The notes: generated from the sequence alone by a model not told the origin. A stretch of DNA of 64,000 bases from DASUNQ01 sp035536455 (GCA_035536455.1 DATLOC010000053.1:1-64000), one strand, 5' to 3'; shown: positions 7,789 to 16,452, counted from the first letter of the stretch. A program made the numbers and translations.

Positions 7789-9774
7789 TCATTCGAGGGG
7801 CTGCGCCACGCCGTTGGCGAGGGTGCTGGCGAGCAGCTCGCGGAACTGGCGATACGCCACGGGTGCCAGCTCCCCCTGCTGCCGTGCCAGCTCGCCCTGC
7901 TGCCGCGCCAGCTCGTTCTGCTGCCCCGCCAGCTCGTTCTGCTGGCGCGCCAGCTCGTTCTGACGCTCGACGAGCTCCAACTGGCGGTCCTGGTCGCTCA
8001 TCTGGCGGTGCAGCTCGTGGATCTTCTCTTCCAGCTCGCGGACCGCGCGGTCGAGCGCCTCGCGCTCCTCCCTCTCGCTGGCCATCCGCGACGCGTGGAG
8101 CTGCGACAGCTTGGCGTGCAACTGCCCCTGCCGGGCGGCCAGCTCCCCCTGCGCGCGTCCCAGCTCCCCCTGCTGCCTGCCCAGCTCGCCCTGCTGCTTG
8201 CCCAGCTCCCCTTGCTGCCGCCCCAGCTCGCCCTGCTTCTTGCCCAGCGCCCCTTGCCGCTGTCCGAGCTCCCGCACCGGCGCGAAGGCGGCTTCAATCT
8301 TCCGCAGGGTCTCGTCGTCGCGGATCAGGTACTCCTTGCCGTCGCGCTCGAACCAGACGCCGCGGCCGCGCGGACCGATCGCCCGCTTGGCGCGCGCGAA
8401 GTCGCCGCCGGTGCCGTTGACCATGGCGTCGTCCTCGTCGCCGAGGAGGACGACGAACGCCTCGTCGTCCTCGTCGTGGCCGTAGGCGTGACCGCGGCCG
8501 AAGCGCGCCGGGACCGCCGGGACAGCCGGCACCGCCGGAATGGCCGGCACCGCCGCCACCGCGGGCACCGCGGGCATGGCCGGCACGGCGCCCGTCCCCG
8601 CCAGGGCGGGGAACGCGGGCACGGGTGGCACCGGGGCGACCGGCGCGACCGGGGCGACGGCGGGAGTGGCCCACCAGCCCGGCGCGACCGCGGGGGCATC
8701 GTCGTCCACGGCGGCGGCGGAAGGGGCCGCTGCCGCGGGCGCTGCCGGCGGCTCCTCCGGCGCGTCCTGCGCGACGAGGGTGAAGGGGATCAACGCCGCC
8801 AGGGCGGCGGGGGCGAGGAGCGCCCACCAGCCGCGGTGGAAGCGCTTGCCGGCGATCGATTGCTGCAGCATCTCGAGTCTCCTCTTGAGAGTGCGGAAGG
8901 AAGGGGCCGCGCCCGCGGCGGCGAAGCGGGGGGCCTCGCCGGTCACCCCCAGCCGCACGAGCAGGCGGGCGTAGCGGTCGGGGGCGGGCCGCAGGACGCG
9001 CAGCACGGCCGCGTCGCAGGCGGCCTCGCGGGCCAGCGCGTACTTGCGCGCCGCCAGGCGCGCCAGCGGATGGAAGAAGAAGAGCCGCTGCGCCGCGGCC
9101 GGCACCCAGCCGAGCCAGAGGTCGCCGCGGCGGACGTGGAGCAGCTCGTGGCAGAGGGTGAGCGCCAGCTCCTCGGGCGAGAGGCGCGCCAGCGCGCGCG
9201 CCGGGAGCAGGATGCGCGGTCGGAGCGGGCCGACCACCTGCGGCGTCTCGATCTCGTCGGAGGCGATGACCTCGACCTCCCGGCGCAGGCCGAGCGTTGC
9301 TTGGAGCTGGGTAAGGAGGATGGACAGCGACGGATCGCCGGCGGGCGCGGCGCGGCGCAGCCGGCCGCGCAGGCGACGGAGCATGAGGGCGCCGCCCGCG
9401 AGCTGCGTCAGCACACCGGCCGTCCAGAGTCCCGCGAGAACGAGCGGCCAGGAGACTCGCGGCGGCGTCACCGGCGTCACCGGCGTCGCCGGTGCTATGG
9501 CGACCGTGCGCACAGGCGCTGCGGAGGGCAGAGCCGCTTCCGGCGCGCTCGTCGTCCTCCCCACCCAGCTCTTCTCCAACGCCGGCAGCAGCGGCACCGG
9601 GGCGGTCCAGACGAGCGCGACGAGGAGCTTCAAGCAGACGAGCCACCAGAGCGCGCAGCGCAGCGCCGCCGGCAGGCGCGGCACGAGACGGCAGAGCGCC
9701 CACACCGCGGCGACCGCGAGCGCGCCCTGGAGCGAGGCGCGGAGGAGGGCCGCGGCGAGGAGATCGGCGCTCAC
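7789..9774 (-). CDS. M56-family (BlaR1-like) membrane metallopeptidase with heptad-repeat coiled-coil tail
   Basis: The protein has 661 residues with GTG start one base after the BlaI stop. Three to four N-terminal helices precede the zinc-protease motif LCHELLHVRRGDLW (HExxH near residue 206), as in BlaR1/MecR1. There is no penicillin-binding sensor domain. Instead a transmembrane helix (about residues 300-320) is followed by a Pro/Ala/Val-rich linker (about 345-420) and a long Gln/Glu/Leu coiled coil built of seven-residue units such as GELGKQQ and NELARQQ (about 500-640). The units are encoded by 21-bp DNA repeats at 8149-8275 and 7866-7971. By family logic, proteolysis would relieve repression by the adjacent BlaI-like repressor. 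The signal sensed is unknown. Confidence 0.88.
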   Translation of the reverse strand: MSADLLAAALLRASLQGALAVAAVWALCRLVPRLPAALRCALWWLVCLKLLVALVWTAPVPLLPALEKSWVGRTTSAPEAALPSAAPVRTVAIAPATPVTPVTPPRVSWPLVLAGLWTAGVLTQLAGGALMLRRLRGRLRRAAPAGDPSLSILLTQLQATLGLRREVEVIASDEIETPQVVGPLRPRILLPARALARLSPEELALTLCHELLHVRRGDLWLGWVPAAAQRLFFFHPLARLAARKYALAREAACDAAVLRVLRPAPDRYARLLVRLGVTGEAPRFAAAGAAPSFRTLKRRLEMLQQSIAGKRFHRGWWALLAPAALAALIPFTLVAQDAPEEPPAAPAAAAPSAAAVDDDAPAVAPGWWATPAVAPVAPVAPVPPVPAFPALAGTGAVPAMPAVPAVAAVPAIPAVPAVPAVPARFGRGHAYGHDEDDEAFVVLLGDEDDAMVNGTGGDFARAKRAIGPRGRGVWFERDGKEYLIRDDETLRKIEAAFAPVRELGQRQGALGKKQGELGRQQGELGKQQGELGRQQGELGRAQGELAARQGQLHAKLSQLHASRMASEREEREALDRAVRELEEKIHELHRQMSDQDRQLELVERQNELARQQNELAGQQNELARQQGELARQQGELAPVAYRQFRELLASTLANGVAQPLE

Positions 9775-9775
9775 C

Positions 9776-10162
9776 TCAGCCCTCCTCCTTCCGTGCCCGC
9801 AGGCGGCCGACCAGCTCCTCCAGCTCCGCCAGCTCCTCCTCGCTGACCTCGGCGTTCTCGGCGAGGTAGGCGACGAAGGGCGAAACCGATCCCGCGAGCG
9901 TGCGCTCGACGAAGGCGCTCACCGCGCCGCGCAGCACCTCGTGCGCCGGCACCGGCGAGACGTAGTGGTAGACACCGTCCACCTGCCGCCGGTGGAGGTG
10001 CCCCTTCTGGCGCAGCCGCTCCATCATGGTGAGCACCGTCGAGCGCGCCAGCCCGCGCGGCGCGCCGTACCCCTCGGCGACCTGGCCGACGGTCGACGGC
10101 CCCTGCTCCGCGACGTGGCGGAGCAGCGCCAGCTCCTGGTCCCCGATCGACTTGGCGGGCAT
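9776..10162 (-). CDS. BlaI/MecI-family transcriptional repressor
   Basis: The 128-residue winged-helix repressor starts at the ATG at 10162 (MPAKSIGDQELALLRHV). An in-frame ATG at 10195 lies inside an operator and directly at the predicted transcription start, so the shorter form is preferred. The helix-turn-helix region includes GLARSTVLTMMERLRQKGHL and the wing VDGVYHYVSP. The C-terminus is a Glu-rich helix typical of the dimerisation domain (VSEEELAELEELVGRL). It would repress its own operon through two palindromic boxes upstream and be inactivated by the co-encoded M56 protease. No beta-lactamase gene is nearby, so the regulon is unlikely to be only resistance. Confidence 0.9.
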   Translation of the reverse strand: MPAKSIGDQELALLRHVAEQGPSTVGQVAEGYGAPRGLARSTVLTMMERLRQKGHLHRRQVDGVYHYVSPVPAHEVLRGAVSAFVERTLAGSVSPFVAYLAENAEVSEEELAELEELVGRLRARKEEG

Positions 10163-10186
10163 CGCGCCGCGTAAGGGCTCCCTGTC

Positions 10187-10231
10187 TGACGACATCTGTC
10201 GTCACGCTAGCAGTGCTTACACGTGTCGTCA
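10187..10231 (-). promoter_or_regulatory. BlaI-type operator pair and promoter
   Basis: Box 1 at 10187-10204 reads TGACGACATCTGTCGTCA, a perfect 8-bp inverted repeat with a 2-bp spacer. Box 2 at 10214-10231 reads TGCTTACACGTGTCGTCA, with the same right half and a weaker left half. The geometry ACA-N2-TGT matches BlaI/MecI operators. On the reverse strand a TTGACG (10232-10227), 17-bp spacer and TAGCGT (10209-10204) form a plausible promoter overlapped by both boxes. Confidence 0.75.
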
Positions 10232-10269
10232 AGAGGCCCCCCGCGCCTGAGGGAGCGCGACCCCCCGGA

Positions 10270-10289
10270 CTGAGGGAAACACCTCATTG
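10270..10289 (+). promoter_or_regulatory. TGAGG-N6-CCTCA dyad upstream of the S8 protease gene
   Basis: The sequence CTGAGGGAAACACCTCATTG contains TGAGG and CCTCA as inverted arms separated by six bases. It lies about 65 bp upstream of the S8 protease start. A copy with the same CTGAGGGA....CCTCATTG frame sits about 53 bp upstream of the M36-like protease gene near 47192. This suggests a shared operator; the binding protein is unknown. Confidence 0.5.
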
Positions 10290-10354
10290 CCGCCACGAGG
10301 CCAGCCGCGGTTTCATGGCGTGTTGGCTGACTGTTCGGCCAGAAGGAGGCTGCC

Positions 10355-12052
10355 ATGCATCTCTCCATGACCCGCCGCCGGCCCGTGCTCGCGCCGCCGC
10401 GGCGTTTTGCGTTCGCCGCCGCTCTCCTCGCGGCGCTGGTCGGCGCTCCGGCGGCGCACGCCGCCACCGTCGATCCGGTCCTCGCCCAGGCGCTCGCCGC
10501 GGCCCAGCCGGCCGACACGCTGCGCGTCGTAGCGACGTTCGGCGCGCCTCTGGACGCGGCGGGCGCCGCGGCCGTGCTCGGCCTCGTCCCCAAGGGCGAG
10601 GTCCTGCAGCGGCTGCCGATGGCGCTGCTCGTCGCCACGCCCGATCAGCTTGCGGCCGTACAGGCCCTTCCCGGGTTGCGGTCGCTCTACCTCGACCGCC
10701 GGCTCGACTACTTCCTCGCGGAGAGCGTGCCCCTGATCGGCGCGCCGCGGGTCTGGAGCGAGCTGGGCTTCGACGGCAGCGGCGTGCGGGTGGCGGTCAT
10801 CGACACCGGGATCGACGCCACGCACCCCGACCTGCCCTATGGCGCCAAGGTCGTGCAGAACATCAAGATCGTGGGCGAGGACGACACCGCGCCGGGCGTC
10901 CACGTCATCCTCGAGGACCAGGAGAACACCGACCTCACGAGCGGTCACGGCACGCACGTGGCCGCCACCGTCGCCGGCACCGGCTCGGCCAGCGGCGGCA
11001 CGCATACCGGGGTGGCCCCGGGGGCGCAGCTCGTGGGCGTGGGGACCGGGGACGTCCTGTTCATCTTCACCGCGCTCTCCGGCTTCGACTGGGTAATGGA
11101 GCACGAGGAGGAGCTCGGCATCGGGGTGATCACCAACAGCTGGGGAACGGGCGGGCCGTTCGATCCCGAGGACCCGATCAACGTCGCCAGCAAGGCGGCG
11201 GTCGACGCCGGGATGGTCGTGCTCTTCGCGGCGGGGAACTCGGGGCCGGGGAGCGACACGCTCAACCCCTACAGCGTCGCGCCCTGGGTGATCGGGGTGG
11301 CGGCCGGCAACAAGGACGGCCAGACCCTGGCGGACTTCTCCTCGCGCGGCGTCTACGGCGACGGCCTCTACCAGCCGACGATCACCGCGCCCGGAGTGGA
11401 CATCGTCAGCGCGGCGGCGACCACGCACGCGGTGGACGGCTCCTACTACACGACCCTCTCCGGCACCTCGATGGCCACGCCGCATGTGGCCGGCGTGGTC
11501 GCCCTGATGCTGCAGGCCAACCCGGGCCTGCCGCCGGCGGCCGTCAAGCGCGTGCTCGCCGACACCGCCCGGCCGATGCCGCCCTATTCGGTCTACACCG
11601 CCGGCGCCGGCTACGTCGACGCCTACGCGGCGACGCAGCGGGCGGCCGGCATCAAGCGCGTCAAGAAGCACAAGACCCGCAGCGGCGAGGAGATCGACGT
11701 CTACGTCGTCGAGCAGTCGTTCAGCGGCCTCATCGAGCCCGCGGTCGGCTCCTACAACAGCGTCTCGACCAGGAGCCACACCTTCGAGGTGGGGGCCGGC
11801 GCGGTGTTCCTGGACGTGAAGCTCACCTGGCTCGCCCTCCTCAACGACATCGATCTCTTCCTCTTCCAGGGCGACAGCACAACGGCCACGCTGGCGTCCC
11901 AGGACATCCAGGCGCTCTCGCAGGAGGCCCGCGAAGGCGCCGTGGTCGACCTGCCGGCCGCGGGGCCGTGGCGCGCGGTGGTGCGCGGCTGGCTCAACAC
12001 GCCGGAGCAGTACCTGATGACCGTCGAGACCTACTTCCCGGTCGCGCGATGA
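10355..12052 (+). CDS. Secreted subtilisin-family (S8) serine protease
   Basis: The 565-residue protein has a signal peptide (residues 1-36, cleavage after AHA) and an inhibitor-I9-like propeptide region (about 40-115). The catalytic domain has Asp150 in AVIDTGIDATHPDL, His198 in SGHGTHVAATVAG, oxyanion Asn295 in FAAGNSGPG, and Ser372 in GTSMATPHVAG. About 150 residues of beta-rich C-terminal sequence follow, possibly a prepeptidase-like domain. The start is the ATG at 10355 preceded by AAGGAGG. It diverges from the BlaI operon and is followed 22 nt later by a second secreted serine protease, so the two probably form an operon. It degrades extracellular protein. A TGAGG-N6-CCTCA dyad lies in its leader region. 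Confidence 0.95.
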   Translation: MHLSMTRRRPVLAPPRRFAFAAALLAALVGAPAAHAATVDPVLAQALAAAQPADTLRVVATFGAPLDAAGAAAVLGLVPKGEVLQRLPMALLVATPDQLAAVQALPGLRSLYLDRRLDYFLAESVPLIGAPRVWSELGFDGSGVRVAVIDTGIDATHPDLPYGAKVVQNIKIVGEDDTAPGVHVILEDQENTDLTSGHGTHVAATVAGTGSASGGTHTGVAPGAQLVGVGTGDVLFIFTALSGFDWVMEHEEELGIGVITNSWGTGGPFDPEDPINVASKAAVDAGMVVLFAAGNSGPGSDTLNPYSVAPWVIGVAAGNKDGQTLADFSSRGVYGDGLYQPTITAPGVDIVSAAATTHAVDGSYYTTLSGTSMATPHVAGVVALMLQANPGLPPAAVKRVLADTARPMPPYSVYTAGAGYVDAYAATQRAAGIKRVKKHKTRSGEEIDVYVVEQSFSGLIEPAVGSYNSVSTRSHTFEVGAGAVFLDVKLTWLALLNDIDLFLFQGDSTTATLASQDIQALSQEAREGAVVDLPAAGPWRAVVRGWLNTPEQYLMTVETYFPVAR

Positions 12053-12074
12053 CCCCGCGCCGAAAGGAGACAGC

Positions 12075-13070
12075 ATGCGCAACTCGTCTCGGCCCTTCGT
12101 CCTGACCCTGCTCCTCGCGAGCGGCGTTCTCGCCTCGGCGCACCCGGCCGCGGCGCAAGAGCAGCTCGAAACCGCCGATCCCGTGACGGCGGTCGAAGAC
12201 CCGGGCGCGCCGACGCTGGCGCTGCCGCCACCCTCCTGGTACACGGAAAAGCTCCACCGGCAGATCCTGGCCGCCGGGCCGCGCGGCATCGACGTGCCGC
12301 TGCCGAGCGCCGAGGAGCGCGCGACCGAGCTCAACTGCCTCGGCTACTCGCCGCCGTACGTGGCGACCGACGACGTCTCCGTGGGGGCGGTCTCGGCCGG
12401 CGGGTGCATGGTTTTTCCGGCCGGCTGCTCGATGAACTTCGTTTTCACCGACGGCATCGCGCTTTACATCGGCACCGCCGGTCACTGCGTGACGGGCGGC
12501 GGCACGGTCGTCATGCAGGTGGCCACCCGCATCGACCCGACCGGGACCGTGGAGCCGGTGGCCACGCTGGCGGCGATCGGCAAGGTGGCGAAGCGCGTCA
12601 ACCAAGGGATCGGCCGCGACTTCGCCATCGTCAAGGTCGACAGCGCGTTCAACGTCGTGCCCGGCGTGGCGGGGGCGCTCGGGCCCACCGGCGTCTTCTG
12701 CGGCGATCCCCTCGGCCAGCCGGTCCTCCACTACGGGCACGGTTATGTCTTCGCGGTCGAGCAGGGCATCGCCAAGACCGGCGAGGTCATCCCCGACCTC
12801 GGCCTGGTCTTCAACTTCACCTCGGAAAGCACGGGTTACAACTGGGTCGGGTATGGCCTCCCGGGCGACTCGGGAAGCGGCGTCATGGACGCCGCCGGGC
12901 TGGTGGTCGGGGACCTGACGCACGGCATCGGTCTCGCCGGCGTCCCCATTCCCGGCCTCAACTTCGGCACCACGACCGCGGGGATGTTCGGGATCATCGG
13001 CGGCGGCTACTCGCTCGTGACGGTGGACGGGCGGCCGGTCCGCTGCTCTGGTCTGCCCGTGGGCCTCTGA
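12075..13070 (+). CDS. Secreted trypsin-like (S1-type) serine protease homologue
   Basis: The 331-residue protein has a signal peptide (hydrophobic 8-22, cleavage after AAAQ). Chymotrypsin-fold catalytic motifs can be seen: His137 in GTAGHCV, a candidate Asp182 in GRDFAIVKVD, and Ser266 in GLPGDSGSGV. Several cysteines (88, 111, 118, 138, 209, 328) could form disulfides. All three catalytic residues are present, so it is probably active. The overall sequence is not a close match to any named subfamily I can identify. The start ATG is preceded by AAAGGAGA. It sits 22 nt after the S8 protease gene, suggesting joint expression of two secreted proteases. Confidence 0.8.
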   Translation: MRNSSRPFVLTLLLASGVLASAHPAAAQEQLETADPVTAVEDPGAPTLALPPPSWYTEKLHRQILAAGPRGIDVPLPSAEERATELNCLGYSPPYVATDDVSVGAVSAGGCMVFPAGCSMNFVFTDGIALYIGTAGHCVTGGGTVVMQVATRIDPTGTVEPVATLAAIGKVAKRVNQGIGRDFAIVKVDSAFNVVPGVAGALGPTGVFCGDPLGQPVLHYGHGYVFAVEQGIAKTGEVIPDLGLVFNFTSESTGYNWVGYGLPGDSGSGVMDAAGLVVGDLTHGIGLAGVPIPGLNFGTTTAGMFGIIGGGYSLVTVDGRPVRCSGLPVGL

Positions 13071-13243
13071 GGCGGCGCGCCCCGCCGCACGCTCCGCTCC
13101 TCAGCGCAAGCGGCGCCGCGCGCGCGCCGAGCCGGCCGCAGACCGCGTGCTATCCTTCGGGCCGGCCGCGCGCGCCGCCGCCCCAACACCACACCGAGTA
13201 GCCGCCCGAGCCAGCGAGATCCGGGACAAGGAGGACCCCGCCC

Positions 13244-14503
13244 GTGAGCCGTTTCCCAGGCGTCGATTTCCTCGAGCTGGACCCCCTCCTCGGCGAGGAG
13301 GAGCGGCTGGTGCGCGACACCGTCCGCGAGTTCGTCGAGGACAAGGTCAAGCCGATCATCGAGGAGTGCCACCGCGAGGCGCGCACCCCGCTCGAGCTGG
13401 TCCCCGAGATGGGGCGCCTCAACCTCTTCGGCGCCACCATCGCCGAGTACGGCCTCCCCGGCCTCAACAACGTCGCCTACGGCCTCATCATGCAGGAGCT
13501 CGAGCGCGGCGACTCGGGGCTGCGGAGCTTCGTCTCGGTCCAGAGCTCGCTCGTCATGTACCCGATCTACACCTTCGGCTCGCCCGAGCAGAAGGACCGC
13601 TGGATCCCGGCCCTGGCCTCCGGCGAGGCGATCGGCTGCTTCGGCCTGACCGAGCCGGACTTCGGCTCCAACCCCGGCGGCATGCGCACGACGGCGCGCC
13701 GCGACGGCGACTCGTGGGTGCTCAACGGCTCGAAGCAGTGGATCACCAACGGCACCCTCGCCGACGTGGCGGTGGTCTGGGCGAAGACGCCCGACGGGGT
13801 GCGCGGCTTCCTGGTCGATAAGGGCACGCCCGGCTACACCTCCTCCGACCAGCACGGGAAGTTCTCGCTCCGCGCCTCGACGACCTCCGAGCTCGGCTTC
13901 CACGACTGCCGCATCCCGGCTTCGAGCCTGCTCCCCGGCACGACGGGTCTCAAGAGCGCCCTCATGTGCCTGAACCAGGCGCGCTACGGCATCGCCTGGG
14001 GCGGCCTGGGCGCGGCGATGGAGTGCTACTGGACGGCCCTCGAGTACGCCAAGCAGCGCATCCAGTTCGGCGGCCAGCCGATCGCCTGCCACCAGCTGGT
14101 GCAGGAGAAGCTGGTGTGGATGGTCTCCGAGATCAGCAAGGGGCAGCTCCTCGCCCTCCAGCTCGGCCGGCTCAAGGACCGCGGGCGCCTGAAGCCCCAT
14201 CAGGTCTCGCTCGGCAAGCGCAACAACGTCTGGGTGGCGCGCGAGTGCGCGAAGCTGGCGCGCGAGGTGCTCGGCGCCAACGGCATCGTCGACGACTACC
14301 CGGTCATCCGCCACATGCTCAACATCGAGTCGGTCTTCACCTACGAGGGGACGCACGACATCCACGCCCTGGTCATCGGCGAGGCGATCACCGGCATCCC
14401 GGCCTATAACCCGCCGGAGCGGCAGCCGCGCGAGCCGCGGGCGAAGGCCAAGCCGGCGCCCGAGGAGGCGGAGACGGCACCGGCCCTCGAGGGCGCCCGT
14501 TGA
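13244..14503 (+). CDS. gcdH: Acyl-CoA dehydrogenase, glutaryl-CoA dehydrogenase type
   Basis: The 419-residue protein uses GTG at 13244, preceded by AAGGAGGA. Flavin and substrate motifs are typical of the acyl-CoA dehydrogenase family: CFGLTEPDFGSNPGGM, NGSKQWITNG, and the C-terminal TYEGTHDIHALVIGEAITG carrying the catalytic-base glutamate at the glutaryl-CoA-dehydrogenase position. The overall pattern (LLGEEERLVRDTVREFVEDK at the N-terminus) also fits that subgroup. It would oxidise and decarboxylate glutaryl-CoA to crotonyl-CoA in lysine/tryptophan/aromatic degradation. A tail of about 30 Pro/Glu/Lys-rich residues after the domain is unusual. The stop overlaps the next start by one base (TGATG), so it is translationally coupled to the fructose bisphosphatase gene. 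Confidence 0.9.
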   Translation: MSRFPGVDFLELDPLLGEEERLVRDTVREFVEDKVKPIIEECHREARTPLELVPEMGRLNLFGATIAEYGLPGLNNVAYGLIMQELERGDSGLRSFVSVQSSLVMYPIYTFGSPEQKDRWIPALASGEAIGCFGLTEPDFGSNPGGMRTTARRDGDSWVLNGSKQWITNGTLADVAVVWAKTPDGVRGFLVDKGTPGYTSSDQHGKFSLRASTTSELGFHDCRIPASSLLPGTTGLKSALMCLNQARYGIAWGGLGAAMECYWTALEYAKQRIQFGGQPIACHQLVQEKLVWMVSEISKGQLLALQLGRLKDRGRLKPHQVSLGKRNNVWVARECAKLAREVLGANGIVDDYPVIRHMLNIESVFTYEGTHDIHALVIGEAITGIPAYNPPERQPREPRAKAKPAPEEAETAPALEGAR

Positions 14504-15483
14504 TGTCGCTCGACCGCCGCCTCGAGCAGGACTTCATCCGCGTCACCGAGCAGGCGGCGATCGCCGCCGCCAAGACCATGGGCTACGGCGACCGCCACGA
14601 CTCCGACCGCGTCGCCGTCGAGGCCATGCGGCGCGAGATGGACTCGCTCGAGATGGACGGCCGCGTCGTGATCGGCGAGGGGGAGCGCGACCAGGCGCCG
14701 ATGCTCTTCGTCGGCGAGCAGCTCGGCGCGGCGCGCGGCAAGGACGGGGCGCTGGCGGTGGACATCGCCGTCGATCCGCTCGAAGGCACCAACCTCTGCG
14801 CCACCGGCGCGCCGGACGCCATCGCCGTCCTGGCCGCCGCCGAGCGCGGCGGCCTCCTCTACGCTCCCGACATCTACATGGAGAAGATCGTCGTCGGCCC
14901 GACGGCGCGGGGGTCGGTCCACATCGACGCGCCGGTGGCCGAGAACCTGCGCAACCTGGCGCAGGCCTTCGGGCGGAAGGTCAGCGACCTGACCGTCGTC
15001 GTCCTCGACCGCGAGCGGCACCGGCAGCTCGTCGCCGACATCCGCGACTCCGGGGCGCGCATCCGCCTGATCGCCGACGGCGACCTCTCGGCCGGCATCG
15101 CCGCGGCGGTGCGCGGCACCGGTGTCCACGCGGTGATGGGGATCGGCGGCGCGCCGGAAGGGGTCATCACCGCCGCCGCCATGCGCTGCCTGGGCGGCGA
15201 GATCCAGGCCCGCCTGCGGCCGCTCGGCGAGGCCCAGGAGGCGCGCGCCAAAGAGCTGGGGACCGACGTAGCCAAGATCTACCGCACCGAGGACCTCGCC
15301 CCCGGCGAGCAGATCCTCTTCGCCTCGACCGGCGTCACCGACGGCGAGCTGCTGCGCGGCGTGCGCTTCTTCGGCGGCGGCTCGCGCACCTCGACGCTCT
15401 TCATGTCGCTGTCGCGGCACCTCATCCGCTTCGTCGACACCATCCACCGCGAGCAGGTCACGACGCCGGTCCGCTTCGTGTGA
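14503..15483 (+). CDS. glpX: Class II fructose-1,6-bisphosphatase
   Basis: The 326-residue protein starts at the ATG in the TGATG overlap. Family motifs are present: RVVIGEGERDQAPML, VDIAVDPLEGTNLCATG (metal-binding lithium-sensitive phosphatase core), and GIGGAPEGVITAAAMRCLGG. It removes the 1-phosphate of fructose 1,6-bisphosphate in gluconeogenesis, in the cytoplasm. The length is normal for the family. It is embedded in a run of overlapping genes (acyl-CoA dehydrogenase, this gene, dCTP deaminase) which looks like one operon without an obvious metabolic theme. Confidence 0.95.
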   Translation: MSLDRRLEQDFIRVTEQAAIAAAKTMGYGDRHDSDRVAVEAMRREMDSLEMDGRVVIGEGERDQAPMLFVGEQLGAARGKDGALAVDIAVDPLEGTNLCATGAPDAIAVLAAAERGGLLYAPDIYMEKIVVGPTARGSVHIDAPVAENLRNLAQAFGRKVSDLTVVVLDRERHRQLVADIRDSGARIRLIADGDLSAGIAAAVRGTGVHAVMGIGGAPEGVITAAAMRCLGGEIQARLRPLGEAQEARAKELGTDVAKIYRTEDLAPGEQILFASTGVTDGELLRGVRFFGGGSRTSTLFMSLSRHLIRFVDTIHREQVTTPVRFV

Positions 15484-15965
15484 TCAAGCCCGACCGCTGG
15501 ATCCGCGAATGGGCGCGCGGCGGCGGCGTGGACCCCTTCGAGGAGGGGCAGGTCAACGCCGCGAGCTACGACGTGCGGGTCTCCGACCACTGGATCTGCC
15601 CGACCCGCGAGCCCGAGGAGTTCAGCGCTCCGCACATCAAGCTCTTCCCCGGCGAGGTGGTCCTCGCCTCGACGATCGAGTACGTCCGCATCCCGCGCAC
15701 GGTCGCCTGCGACCTGAAGCTCAAGTCCACCCTGGGCCGGGTCTGGATCAACCACTCCCTGGCCGGCTGGTGCGACCCGGGGTTCGAAGGCAACATCACC
15801 CTCGAGCTCCAGAACCTGGGCCCAGAGCCCTTCGTCCTCGAAGCCGGCCGCCGCATCGCCCAGCTCATCTTCGTCGCGATGGAGTCCGAGCCCGAGATCG
15901 CCTACGGCGACCCCGGCTCCTCCAGCCACTACCAGGGGCAGAAGGGGACGACGAAGGCGCGGTGA
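15480..15965 (+). CDS. dcd: dCTP deaminase
   Basis: The 161-residue protein uses a GTG start overlapping the glpX stop (GTGTGA). It has the trimeric dUTPase/dCTP deaminase fold signature: KPDRWIREWA at the N-terminus, NAASYDVRVSDHWICP, DLKLKSTLGRVWINHSLAGW and CDPGFEGNITLELQN with the catalytic Glu. It ends with the nucleotide-binding YQGQKGTTKAR. It is somewhat shorter than the roughly 185-190-residue enterobacterial enzyme, mainly in surface loops, but the core is intact. It deaminates dCTP to dUTP for thymidylate synthesis; a bifunctional deaminase/diphosphatase activity cannot be excluded. A decayed copy of its 3' half follows at 16131. Confidence 0.9.
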   Translation: MIKPDRWIREWARGGGVDPFEEGQVNAASYDVRVSDHWICPTREPEEFSAPHIKLFPGEVVLASTIEYVRIPRTVACDLKLKSTLGRVWINHSLAGWCDPGFEGNITLELQNLGPEPFVLEAGRRIAQLIFVAMESEPEIAYGDPGSSSHYQGQKGTTKAR

Positions 15966-16036
15966 AAGCGCTGCGCCTCCGCGTGAGCCTGTTCTGAGAG
16001 GTAGAGCTTGACGAGTCTGCTGGTGTCCAAGTAAGG
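15965..16036 (-). pseudogene. Remnant of a VapC-like PIN-domain toxin gene (N-terminus only)
   Basis: The reverse strand reads YLDTSRLVKLYLSEQAHAEA, matching the first strand and helix of PIN-domain toxins, including the first catalytic Asp in DTS. Nothing resembling the rest of the domain follows because the sequence runs straight into the 3' end of dcd. Only about 24 residues survive. It appears to be a deletion scar of a lost toxin-antitoxin locus. Confidence 0.55.
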
Positions 16037-16130
16037 GCTCAACAGCGCTCTTCGATGACGTTCCGCCGCGCGGCTACGCTTCATCCTTGAAGGGCACTCC
16101 GCACCCTCGAGGCTTCCCACCCAGCTCGCG

Positions 16131-16348
16131 CGGACCAACTACTCGCTCGCCGACTGGTGCGATCCGCCTTCGAGGGCAATATCACTGGAGCTCCAGAACC
16201 TCGGCCCTGAGCCCCTTCATCCTCGAGGCCGGCCGCTGCATCCCCTAGCTCATCTGTGTCGCGATGGAGTCCGAGCCCGACATCGCCTATGGCGACCCGG
16301 GGCTCCTCCAGCCATTAGGGGCGGAAGGGACGACGAAGGCGCAGGGAG
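16131..16348 (+). pseudogene. Degenerate partial duplicate of the dcd 3' half
   Basis: The DNA from about 16131 aligns by eye with the dcd segment 15749-15965. It shares long identical runs such as GCGATGGAGTCCGAGCCCGA and GGGACGACGAAGGCGC, but has several indels and an in-frame TAG (CCCTAGCTCATC in place of GCCCAGCTCATC). No open frame covers it. It is a non-functional tandem copy, separated from dcd by about 165 bp that include a PIN-toxin remnant. The intervening 16037-16130 holds nothing I recognise. Confidence 0.85.
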
Positions 16349-16452
16349 GAGGATGGTGAGGGGATGGGGCGTCTCATGTCGTTCTGTTGGCAGCCACAGC
16401 CCCGTGCGGCTGCGGCGCAGGCCAACTCAATGAACGATGAGGGAGGTGCGTC

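Noticed and set aside
6919..9846. A 975-codon open frame opposite the CPBP and M56 genes
   Set aside because: No domain signature and low-complexity composition; the minus-strand genes have clear catalytic motifs.
10163..10195. ATG at 10195 as the BlaI start
   Set aside because: It lies within operator box 1 and about two bases from the predicted transcription start, and adds residues not seen in the family.
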